This document shows positions 1 through 8,192 of a stretch of 32,993 bases of DNA, piece by piece. The notes below the pieces were generated by a model. That model saw only the letters and a list, made by a program, of their open reading frames with translations, was not told the DNA's origin and searched no databases. The position numbers were made by a program, and so were the translations under genes. Position 1 is the first letter of the stretch; every line of letters starts with the position of its first letter. The stretch comes from Planctomycetaceae bacterium (lineage in GTDB: Bacteria > Planctomycetota > Planctomycetia > Planctomycetales > Planctomycetaceae): the NCBI GenBank assembly GCA_023262145.1, contig JALRDR010001166.1, forward strand, positions 1-32,993, in the 5' to 3' direction.

Positions 1-2
1 GT

Positions 3-362
3 CCCCATACCTATATAATCAATCCAAGAACTTGGTGGTTGACTAGAGGCTCTAGCAGCTTGTTTAACAGCTTCTGCGGTACTACGTATAGTATCTGGTA
101 GCTTTTCAATAGCTGCTGCACTTATACCTATCTGCTGTAAGGATTTGACTATTTTATCACTACCACCTCCAGCAGCTAGAGCAACACCTGCTATGCCATT
201 CTTTAAATCTTCCGCAGCCTGAGATATGTCTACAAAATAGTCTTTGACAGCGCCTAATATATCAATGTCAAATAAAGTACCAACTAATTGAGCTATGCCT
301 ATAACCATGAAAACACCGTTTAGTACTGTACCAAGAACACTAAAAGCTAAAGTAAGTCCATG
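3..362 (-). CDS. Unidentified open frame in AT-richer foreign-looking segment (no start or stop in window); possibly phage or other-organism protein
   Basis: Minus-strand frame is stop-free for about 120 codons (HGLTLAFSVLGTVLNGVFMVIGIAQLVGTLFDIDILGAVKDYFVDISQAAEDLKNGIAGVALAAGGGSDKIVKSLQQIGISAAAIEKLPDTIRSTAEAVKQAARASSQPPSSWIDYIGMG). Codon use is A/T-ending, unlike the rest of the window. Confidence 0.45.
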
Positions 363-889
363 ATCTGCAGCAGGTGATCTTCGCTGGAGAATTTTACATG
401 CGACTGCTGCAGTCGCCCCTTGCGTTCACAGAAGATGACATCCGGGCCATTGATAAGAATGTCACTGATGGAGGGGTCTCGCAGCAGTTGTTCCAGGGGT
501 CCGAGCCCGAATGTTTCGTCCATCACCTCATTTACCAGCGAATCACGTTCAGCATTGCTGAGCAGCTGGTTGGACTGTCGCGAGATATCCTCCGCAGCCT
601 TGCGAATTTCCTGCCGTAGTTCTTCGTCGCTGCGTGATCCGAGTCGGGAAAGATCGAGACTGCCGATCAGGCGATGATGCAGATCGCGTCGGACATGATC
701 GGGCATCCGCCGAACTGTCGGCTGCTCCGGGTCATTTTCCGGAGCTGCGGCAGCTTGTGACGGAGCAGATTCTGACTCCACGTGTTCGAACGCAACGGGT
801 CGTGGCGCGGTCTGCTGGCTGGCAAAGGCGGCCATCCGCGGGTCGGTCGGAAAAACGGGCGGTGGCCCGGAGACTGGGGAAGCAGTCAT
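362..889 (-). CDS. cpaF: CpaF/TadA-type pilus assembly ATPase, N-terminal part only (truncated at the compositional junction)
   Basis: MTASPVSG...VRRDLHHRLIGSLDLSRL...FGLGPLEQLLRDPSISDILINGPDVIFCERKGRLQQSHVKFSSEDHLLQIMD is a typical CpaF N-terminal region. The frame then enters AT-rich sequence and stops, before any Walker motif. Start taken at the internal Met (889). Confidence 0.85.
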
Positions 890-1094
890 TCCAGATCCCC
901 TTGTTTCAATTGGTTTGTGGTGGCATGCAGCGGCGAACTTCAATCGCGCCGTTCGATATCCGGGAATCAGGTGATGGGCAGTCAGACGCACCTGCAGCAG
1001 CAGGACGATTGAACTGCGGACACCTTATCCGCCGGGGAAACTTCTGCGGCCGCTCTCACGGGGGCCGGGAAGCGCATCTGCGACCTCGGCAGTG

Positions 1095-1709
1095 TCAGAA
1101 CGACTGCGGATCAATGGCGATCAGCAACAGCGTGCCCAGTGCGATCATCACGCCGAACGGAAGCAGTTGCGAACGCCCTGCAGGACTGTTCAATGCAGCC
1201 CGGATCAGATCTTCAGGGGCTTCCTGATCATCCAGCTGGTGTCCTGCAGTCAGCTCAGCGGAATTGGATTTCGCTGAGTGCACAGCAGGAAGGGTTTCTG
1301 AAACGCCGCTGCGAAAGAATCGAAACAGAATTCCGCAGACGCCTCCGAGCAGTCCGGCGGCGATCAGAACATACATTGAGAACTCCCATCCCATCCAGGC
1401 ACCGATTCCAGCCATCAGTTTGACATCACCGGCTCCCATCCCACCCTTCAGAAACATCAGCAGGGGGGGGAAGGCGGCCATTGTCAGACCAATCAGGGTC
1501 AATGCCAGACCCGACACTCCGCCAGCGGCAGTGTGCCAGATGATTCCCGAAAGAATCAGTGGGAACGTCAGCCGGTTGGGAAGTCGGAAGTGGCGGAAAT
1601 CAATCACCGCCCCGGCCGTTACCGCAACCAGCACTATGAGGCCCGGAAGCCACTCCGTGATCTGCTCCAGGTTTCTCATCGATACCTCCACGGGGTCAGT
1701 GCCCCGCAT
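1095..1709 (-). CDS. cpaA: A24-family prepilin peptidase (CpaA/TadV-like)
   Basis: 204 aa, multi-TM; contains VIDFRHFRLPNRLTFPLIL and GGMGAGDVKLMAGIGAWMG (the D and GD motifs of type IV prepilin peptidases). Adjacent to Flp pilin genes. Confidence 0.85.
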   Translation of the reverse strand: MRGTDPVEVSMRNLEQITEWLPGLIVLVAVTAGAVIDFRHFRLPNRLTFPLILSGIIWHTAAGGVSGLALTLIGLTMAAFPPLLMFLKGGMGAGDVKLMAGIGAWMGWEFSMYVLIAAGLLGGVCGILFRFFRSGVSETLPAVHSAKSNSAELTAGHQLDDQEAPEDLIRAALNSPAGRSQLLPFGVMIALGTLLLIAIDPQSF

Positions 1710-1749
1710 ACTTCAGAAAGCAGGAGGGGGTCCCGGACACCCCTGTTTT

Positions 1750-1914
1750 TCAGAACGTGAGTTCCGAAAAGGTGCCCGAGACATTTCCTCCGAGTACGCC
1801 TACTGCGGATACGGCAACAACAGCAATCAGGGCCACCATCAGCCCGTATTCAACCATCGTTGCACCTTCCTCTCGCACGGGTACCGAAAGCACCATGTGT
1901 CTGAGTTTGGTCAT
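1750..1914 (-). CDS. flp: Flp-family type IVb pilin (second copy)
   Basis: MTKLRHMVLSVPVREEGATMVEYGLMVALIAVVAVSAVGVLGGNVSGTFSELTF; canonical GATMVEYGLMVALIAVVAV Flp core. The open frame extends to 1995, but an internal Met gives a typical pilin length. Confidence 0.9.
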   Translation of the reverse strand: MTKLRHMVLSVPVREEGATMVEYGLMVALIAVVAVSAVGVLGGNVSGTFSELTF

Positions 1915-1991
1915 TCGCTCACTCCTCGATAGGCACGCTTTCACCCCAAACTGATGACAACTGAACGATTCAGTGAATCGAAACCGTTTCA

Positions 1992-2156
1992 TCAAAAGGT
2001 CAGGGTTTCAAAGGTGGTCTTCACGTTTCCGCCCAGAGTCGTGACTCCGGCCACCGCAACAACAGCGATCAGGGCTACCATCAGCCCGTACTCAACCATG
2101 GTTGCTCCCTCTTCGCGACGCAGGACGTTACGCAGGATTGTGGTGAACTTTTTCAT
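1992..2156 (-). CDS. flp: Flp-family type IVb pilin (first copy)
   Basis: MKKFTTILRNVLRREEGATMVEYGLMVALIAVVAVAGVTTLGGNVKTTFETLTF; GGGGAG Shine-Dalgarno-like sequence upstream of the ATG at 2156. Confidence 0.92.
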   Translation of the reverse strand: MKKFTTILRNVLRREEGATMVEYGLMVALIAVVAVAGVTTLGGNVKTTFETLTF

Positions 2157-2194
2157 AGCGGTTTCTCCCCAAGACAAAACTGGTGTACCGGGCC

Positions 2195-2209
2195 GAACAA
2201 CTTTTGTTC
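2195..2209. promoter_or_regulatory. Perfect inverted repeat GAACAA-CTT-TTGTTC about 40 bp upstream of the first flp gene
   Basis: 6-bp arms, 3-nt spacer read directly from sequence; lies in the flp upstream/leader region. Confidence 0.4.
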
Positions 2210-2272
2210 ATGCATCCGGAGTCTTCATTGGCCGTTACCAAAAAGGCTTCTGAAGACAGGTGCTGTGAAGTC

Positions 2273-2289
2273 GAAAGTTGAGAACTTTC
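2273..2289. repeat. Perfect inverted repeat GAAAGTT-GAG-AACTTTC in the flp upstream region
   Basis: 7-bp arms, 3-nt loop read directly from sequence. Confidence 0.45.
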
Positions 2290-2497
2290 AGGCTTCGTTT
2301 TCATGCCTTGCTGCGTTTGTCAGCGGGCATGTGGGGAAAAGGTACGAAAGTCGATTTTGCCCGCCAGTTTTGTCGAGGATTTTTTCTGGAACAGATTTGA
2401 CGGTTGCGCGAGCAGTGTCAGTTGAGAGTCTGGACGCAGTAATTTCAGGTGGTTGAATTCTCACTACAGGTTGCTGAAACCCAGTGAATTTACTGCC

Positions 2498-3784
2498 TTA
2501 ATCTGCTCCAAAGAATCCTCGCCACGCGACGTCGAGCGTCTGATCAGAGATTTCCAGATCCGCGCCACGATAACGAGAAAGGTCACGCATTCGTTCAATC
2601 AGATCGCGCGGTTCGCTGCAACGACGCTCTCTTTCCTCAGATTCGTAGCGGTTCAGAACATTCTGCAGCACACTCTCGTCGACCGTGACGCCATATCTTG
2701 CGGCGTAATTTCGGAAGATGGTGGCGTACTGCTCCGGTGACGGAGATGTCAGGTTCAGTCGGTATCCCATACGACGCAGAAATGCCGGGTCTGTGACCTG
2801 CTTTGGATCCAGATTGGTGGCAAACATCAGCAGGTTACGAACGGGAACACAAATCTTCTGGCCGGTTTGCAGCTTCAGATAATCGATGTGGTACTCCATG
2901 GGAACGATCCAGCGATTGAGTAGTTCGTGGGCGTCCATACGTTGCCGCCCGAAGTCGTCAATCAGCAGTATTCCACCGTTTGATTTGAGCTGCACCGGGG
3001 CTTCGTAGAATTTAGCGGAAGGGCTCCACGCCAGGTCGAGGTCGTCCAGCTGCAGTTCTCCGCCCACCACAACCAGCGGAGGTTTGATCTGAATCCAGCG
3101 CTGATCAAAAGCACGTGATGCTTCCGGTGCAGTGGGGATTGTCTCGTGTACCTGATAATCGAAGATTCGCACAACCTGATGTTCCACAGCAAAGCAGGAG
3201 GGAATCCAGACGCTGCTGGTAAGTGCCTGCCGCAGACTCAGACAGATTGAAGTTTTGCCATTGCCGGCAGGACCATAGACGAACAGGCTGCGGTTGCCTG
3301 TGACGGCCAGCCCCGCCAGCATGCGGGCCTCTTCGGTGAGCGTCATTCCTCGCAGTGACTCGGAAATTGTTGACGGATCGACGGCAGGACGATTGGCCGC
3401 CTGATGCTCGACCCATGCGGTATAGGATTCGAGAGAAACGGGTGCCGGACCGACATACCCGGAGATCTGCATGGCGCGCTGGGCGTGTTCCCTGCCCCTT
3501 GCGGAAAGCGTGAAGCGAAATCCCAGCGGGCCGGAACTGCCCAGAATCTCGATCATGCTGTCAACACGCAGGTGCTCCACCATCTCCGCGACCAGAGTGA
3601 CAGGAAGCCGCATCCGTTCACTGCACTCTTCGGTGGATGTGTGTGCTGACACCATAGCATTCTTGAGCAGCAGAGCTTCCAGGACCTGCTGGTCAATGCC
3701 GGTCTCGGCCAGAGTACGCGGGACTGCCGGGCCGAGCAGGCCTCCGAATTCGGTTGTCAGCATGGCGGGGTTCTGTTGGTTCAT
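2498..3784 (-). CDS. AAA-family ATPase with N-terminal winged-helix-like region, adjacent to Tad/Flp locus
   Basis: Walker A VYGPAGNGKTSI, Walker B GILLIDDFG, sensor-like LLMFATNLDP, and a C-terminal arginine-rich EPRDLIERMRDLSRY region. ATG at 3784 (MNQQNPAML) preceded by GGAG. Confidence 0.8.
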   Translation of the reverse strand: MNQQNPAMLTTEFGGLLGPAVPRTLAETGIDQQVLEALLLKNAMVSAHTSTEECSERMRLPVTLVAEMVEHLRVDSMIEILGSSGPLGFRFTLSARGREHAQRAMQISGYVGPAPVSLESYTAWVEHQAANRPAVDPSTISESLRGMTLTEEARMLAGLAVTGNRSLFVYGPAGNGKTSICLSLRQALTSSVWIPSCFAVEHQVVRIFDYQVHETIPTAPEASRAFDQRWIQIKPPLVVVGGELQLDDLDLAWSPSAKFYEAPVQLKSNGGILLIDDFGRQRMDAHELLNRWIVPMEYHIDYLKLQTGQKICVPVRNLLMFATNLDPKQVTDPAFLRRMGYRLNLTSPSPEQYATIFRNYAARYGVTVDESVLQNVLNRYESEERERRCSEPRDLIERMRDLSRYRGADLEISDQTLDVAWRGFFGAD

Positions 3785-4248
3785 TGTTTCAGATCTCCGG
3801 ATCGTTTCTGCAGGATGTCTACCCTGCAGATAATAATGCATCTGGCTGTGCGCAAAATGGGCCTGCGCATTTCAATTCAGCGTTTTGCGTGGAGGGCAAA
3901 AGCGTCGCTTCTTCCGACAGAGTCCTGTTTCCAGCCCGGGAATTCTCTGTTGGCGGGATGATTCTGACGGAGTGGCCTGTGTGGCGGACAGCTTTTTGCT
4001 GCAGCAGGTGAGAGGCCCGGAGCTGCGTACCTGTCTGCGGGCGTCCGGAAGGGGAAAACCAGGTGAACACACAGCGTTGCAGCCGCAGCAGGAGGGTGGC
4101 TTCGCTACAATTGCCCGCAGCGGTCCTGCGGCAGCCGGTGAAGGCTGCAGTTCGCGGCAGCGCCAGCGACTGTGCCGGACTATGACTTGTTGAACCGCCG
4201 TCGTCACCTTTTCCTGCAGGTACTTCCCGCTGGATCGCCCCCGTCGTC

Positions 4249-6279
4249 ATGAGTAGTTCAGACCTGACAACAACAGCCGTACTTGGTGAAGGCGGTGCTG
4301 TATCACGACGACTGGCGGGTTACGAGCCGCGTGCTGAACAGTTGCAGATGGCGCAGGAGGTGGAGCGGGCAATCGCCGCCGGTCGCCATCTGATTGCAGA
4401 GGCGGGAACCGGTGTTGGCAAGAGCTTTGCCTATCTGGTACCGGCAATCCTGGCGTCTCAGAAGAACTCGCACCTGAAGGAAGATGAGGAGACCGGCAAT
4501 CGACATCGCGTAATCGTGTCAACACACACCATCAGCCTGCAGGAACAGCTGATTTCTCATGACATCCCATTCCTGCAGTCGATTCTTCCGGTTGAGTTTT
4601 CTGCGGTGCTGGTCAAGGGACGCAGTAATTATCTGAGTCGTCGTCGACTGGCCCGCACAGTGCAGCGGTCGAATCAGAAGTCATTTTTTGAGAACGACGG
4701 GCAGCGACAGCTTGCGAAGATACAGCAATGGGCTCAGGACACGACCGACGGCACGCGTTCGGATCTGACTTTTTCTCCGGCGTCGGATGTCTGGGACGAA
4801 GTTCAGAGCGATCACGGGGACTGCCTGCGGAAAAACTGCCCGACACATGGGGAATGTTTTTACTACGCGGCGCGGCGTCGGATCTGGAATGCAGATCTGC
4901 TGATCGTCAACCATGCGCTGTTCTTCTCAGATCTTGCCCTGCGGCGAGAGGGAGCAAGCATTCTTCCGGACTATCAGACAGTGATTCTGGATGAGGCGCA
5001 TACGATTGAATCTGTAGCAGCAGACCATCTGGGTCTTTCCATCAGCGAAGGCCAGATTGAGTATCTGTTGAATCGTCTTTACAACGATCAGTCAAATCGT
5101 GGGATTCTGATCACACATGAGTTGAAGCAGGCGCAGAAGCTGGTGCAGGAGATTCGCAGCTGCAGTCGAAGTTTCTTTGCCGAGCTCGAGTCGGTGCTGC
5201 CAGGCTGCAGTCGCGGCAATGGCCGCCTGACGTCTCGCCCACCGGTATCCACGGAACTGGCCGCGGCTCTGGATCGATTGCGTTGTGAGATTGAAGACCG
5301 GGCACAGAAGGTTCAGGGAGAAGCGAATCAGGTCGAGCTGAAGTCAGCTGCCGATCGCTGCCAGCTGTTAGCTCAGTCGTTGAATTCATGGCTCCGACAG
5401 ACGCAGCAGGATTCCGTGTACTGGGTGGAAAAACAGGGGCAACGGCAGCAGCGGGTAAAGCTGGTGAGTGCTCCTGCCGCAGTCGGAAGTATTCTGCGTG
5501 ACCAGTTGTTCAACCAGACTGCATCGGTGATTATGGCCAGTGCCACTCTGGCGACCGGAGCCAGTGATTTTGGATTCTTTCGCAGCCGTGTAGGGCTAAC
5601 CGCCGGTGATGAGGTGCGGCTGGGAAGTCCGTTCGATTACCGTCGCCAGGCGAGACTGATTCTCTCAACGGGAATGCCTGACCCCGGCAGCAACCCGCGG
5701 GAATTTGAAGCGGCATGTTGTGAACGCATCCGGCGACATGTCCTGGCAACCTCCGGGCGAGCGTTTGTGCTGTTTACCAGCTATACCATGATGCGCGGCT
5801 GTGCAGAGCGGCTGATTGGCTGGCTGGCTTCCGAGAACATCAGTTTGTACTGCCAGGGACAGGGCCTGCCGCGTTCGGCGATGCTGGAACGATTTCGAAA
5901 CGATGAACGTGCAGTTCTGTTTGGAGCCGACAGTTTCTGGCAGGGAGTGAATGTTCCCGGCGATGCTTTGCAGAATGTGATTATTCCAAGGCTGCCGTTC
6001 AGTGTTCCCGATCACCCACTGCTGGAAGCTCGACTGGAGAGAATACGGCAGCAGGGCGGAAACCCGTTTCGCGATTACCAGGTGCCGGAGGCTGTTATTC
6101 GTCTGAAACAGGGATTCGGGCGGCTGATTCGAAATCGTGAAGATACCGGTCGGGTGGTGATTCTGGATCCGCGTGTGCTCACGAAGTACTACGGACGACT
6201 GTTTCTGGCCAGTCTGCCCGATTGCCGGCGCGAAATCGACGACGGAAACGACATCAGTCCGCTGGAGGAGTACGACTGA
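4249..6279 (+). CDS. dinG: DinG/XPD-family ATP-dependent DNA helicase
   Basis: 676 aa; EAGTGVGKSFAYLVPA (Walker A), VILDEAHTIES (DEAH box), a Cys cluster CLRKNCPTHGECFYYAARR typical of the Fe-S domain, and C-terminal motifs GADSFWQGVNVPGDALQNVIIPRLPF and QGFGRLIRNREDTGRVVILDPR. Confidence 0.92.
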   Translation: MSSSDLTTTAVLGEGGAVSRRLAGYEPRAEQLQMAQEVERAIAAGRHLIAEAGTGVGKSFAYLVPAILASQKNSHLKEDEETGNRHRVIVSTHTISLQEQLISHDIPFLQSILPVEFSAVLVKGRSNYLSRRRLARTVQRSNQKSFFENDGQRQLAKIQQWAQDTTDGTRSDLTFSPASDVWDEVQSDHGDCLRKNCPTHGECFYYAARRRIWNADLLIVNHALFFSDLALRREGASILPDYQTVILDEAHTIESVAADHLGLSISEGQIEYLLNRLYNDQSNRGILITHELKQAQKLVQEIRSCSRSFFAELESVLPGCSRGNGRLTSRPPVSTELAAALDRLRCEIEDRAQKVQGEANQVELKSAADRCQLLAQSLNSWLRQTQQDSVYWVEKQGQRQQRVKLVSAPAAVGSILRDQLFNQTASVIMASATLATGASDFGFFRSRVGLTAGDEVRLGSPFDYRRQARLILSTGMPDPGSNPREFEAACCERIRRHVLATSGRAFVLFTSYTMMRGCAERLIGWLASENISLYCQGQGLPRSAMLERFRNDERAVLFGADSFWQGVNVPGDALQNVIIPRLPFSVPDHPLLEARLERIRQQGGNPFRDYQVPEAVIRLKQGFGRLIRNREDTGRVVILDPRVLTKYYGRLFLASLPDCRREIDDGNDISPLEEYD

Positions 6280-6309
6280 TTCGGTGAATGAACATGAATC
6301 AAAAAAAGA

Positions 6310-6337
6310 AACCCCGCAGCCTGCAGGCTGCGGGGTT
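6310..6337. terminator. Bidirectional Rho-independent-like terminator between convergent dinG and BON-domain genes
   Basis: AACCCCGCAGCC-TGCA-GGCTGCGGGGTT perfect 12-bp stem preceded by an A-rich tract (aaaaaaagaa), i.e. a U-tract for the minus-strand transcript. Confidence 0.85.
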
Positions 6338-6375
6338 CTCTGATTCAACGCGGTACTCTGGTCAATGCGGGGCAA

Positions 6376-7638
6376 TCACCAGTTCTTTGGATTCAGGATC
6401 CAGTACCACTTGTCCTTTTCCTGGTTGAAATTGAGCTGCCAGTGACCGTCGTCCCATTCAAGGGAGACTTCACGCCAGCCCATCGGTACCTGTGGATAAG
6501 GATAGAATGGCCCAATGTACGGCCAGGCACTTGCACTGTACTGGGTCGGATAGCTGATGGCTGCCGAATTCGGGTACGGTGCGTAGGATGGCCAGGCGTG
6601 GCTGGGCAGGTTCGGTCGGTTGAACGCTCCCGGAGCGACTCCCATTGCAGCGGGGTTCATCCCGGGACCGGGCATCCCCGGGCCAGGCATGGAAACCTGC
6701 ATTGGTCGCATCGGCATCTGCATCTGCATCTGCATCGGCTGAGGCATCTGCTGAGGCATCTGCTGAACAGGTGCTGCTGCGAGAGTCGACGCTGCAGGCT
6801 GCGAAATGGCCAGGCGGTTCAGGATATGGGTCACCTCGGGAATGCCTGAAGCAACCGCATGTGCAGATGCTTCAGCAGCCTGGCGGGCTGCCGGAGAGCT
6901 GATCTCGCCAGCCAGAGTTACTGTTCCATTCGAGAAGTGGATCTCAAGGCCCTGCTCCTGAATCAGACCCGGATTGTGCTGTGCCATTCCACGCACCAGC
7001 TGACTGGCAACTTCCTGAGCGGAAAGTTGTGGAGCCGCAGGCTGCTGTACGGGAGCGGGAGCCGGAACTACTGCCGGCTTCGGCGCTGGTGCTTGTTCTC
7101 TGGCCAGGCTGACCGGCTTGAACAAGTCGGCATCTGACTGAGCTGCTACCTGCGGAGCTGGAGTTGGAGCTGGAGCCGGTGCTGGTGCTGGTGCTGGTGC
7201 TGGCTTTGATTCAGCCAAGGCTGGCTTTGCTGCTGGCTGAGCAGGCTGAACAGCTGGAGTCGATTCCTCTTCCTGCTTTTCCGCTGCCTCAGCGGCAACA
7301 GCCTGCAGGACCTGCATCTTGCAGTCGACGCGATCGATTCCCGGCACCATGGCTGCTGCACGCTTTGCCGCAGAGAGGTGCGAAGGGCTGTTGACCTTAC
7401 CTTCCAGAGTCACGATTCCGTCTTCGACTTCGATGACGATTCCCTCACCCTGAACCTTCGCCTGACGCAGAGAATCAGCCACTTGTTCCGCCATCTTCTG
7501 ATTCCGCGCTTTTTCGGCGGAACCAGTGAACGGCAGCAATGGCTTGAATTTTCCGCCCAGGAATCCATCAGCGCTGGAGATGCCTGGACTGGCCGCCATC
7601 ACCCCCAGCACGAGTAACCACTTACCGTACTTTCGCAT
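6376..7638 (-). CDS. Secreted protein with two BON domains, Ala/Pro-rich linkers and a Met-rich segment
   Basis: MRKYGKWLLVLGVMAASPGISSADG signal peptide; BON-like MAEQVADSLRQAKVQGEGIVIEVEDGIVTLEGKVNSPSHLSAAKRAAAMVPGIDRVDCKMQV and a second copy LVRGMAQHNPGLIQEQGLEIHFSNGTVTLAGEISSPAARQAAEASAHAVASGIPEVTHILNRL. Start moved from 7713 to the internal Met at 7638. Confidence 0.8.
   Translation of the reverse strand: MRKYGKWLLVLGVMAASPGISSADGFLGGKFKPLLPFTGSAEKARNQKMAEQVADSLRQAKVQGEGIVIEVEDGIVTLEGKVNSPSHLSAAKRAAAMVPGIDRVDCKMQVLQAVAAEAAEKQEEESTPAVQPAQPAAKPALAESKPAPAPAPAPAPAPTPAPQVAAQSDADLFKPVSLAREQAPAPKPAVVPAPAPVQQPAAPQLSAQEVASQLVRGMAQHNPGLIQEQGLEIHFSNGTVTLAGEISSPAARQAAEASAHAVASGIPEVTHILNRLAISQPAASTLAAAPVQQMPQQMPQPMQMQMQMPMRPMQVSMPGPGMPGPGMNPAAMGVAPGAFNRPNLPSHAWPSYAPYPNSAAISYPTQYSASAWPYIGPFYPYPQVPMGWREVSLEWDDGHWQLNFNQEKDKWYWILNPKNW
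6695..6775. repeat. Low-complexity coding repeat (catctg/ctgagg units) encoding the Met/Gln/Pro-rich MPQQMPQPMQMQMQMPMRPMQ
   Basis: Repeated 'catctgcatctgcatctgcatcggctgaggcatctgctgaggcatctgctgaac' visible in sequence. Confidence 0.7.
7150..7203. repeat. Low-complexity coding repeat (ggtgct / ggagct units) encoding (AP)n linker
   Basis: 'gctggagttggagctggagccggtgctggtgctggtgctggtgctggc' translated on the minus strand as PAPAPAPAPAPTPAP. Confidence 0.75.
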
Positions 7639-8192
7639 GAAAGTTCTCCTCCGTGAGGTACCTTCCGATTCGGACCGCGCTCGTGCTGCTGGATAACCGT
7701 CCCGGTGGCTCAACGTTCAAATGTCGGACACTGACTGCTCCCGACGAACGCCAGCGTCGGCAGCTAAAAAGTTTCAGTCCGTGCCCGCCTGATAGCCCTC
7801 CCTCAGGAAGGCTGCGCGGCAGCGCAACAGAAAGACACACCGTTACTATCGGATCGATCATGCAGGCTGGATGAGTTTTTCTGACTTTTTGCATCATGCC
7901 AGAATTTCCTCAGATGGCTGTCACAGGATATGCGCTGCATGGCGCGGGTGCCGTTCGGCAGAATCCGTCCTGTTAACGACCAAAAACTCAGATCAGAGCG
8001 TTTTCAACGGGAACACTTCAAGAAACGGACGGCTGCGGGTTTTCCCGTGACCTGATGTGCCATGGGAGTCGTGATTGCGTTGATCTTGAGCAAAATTCCG
8101 GTTTTTCGGCGTTTTCCCTCGAACAAATGGCCTTTGCAGTAATCAGACGTCGCAGACGAGATGCGGAGCCTTGCGGGCGGAGGAGAAAGCGA

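Noticed and set aside
1264-1932. 222-aa plus-strand ORF opposite cpaA/flp
   Set aside because: Antisense to well-supported prepilin peptidase and Flp genes; S/R/P-rich shadow composition.
5665-6375. 236-aa minus-strand ORF antisense to dinG
   Set aside because: Overlaps conserved helicase motifs on the other strand and runs through the terminator hairpin; composition is not protein-like.
6645-6902. 85-aa plus-strand ORF containing (AS)n repeats
   Set aside because: Merely the antisense reading of the Met/Gln-rich low-complexity region in the BON protein.
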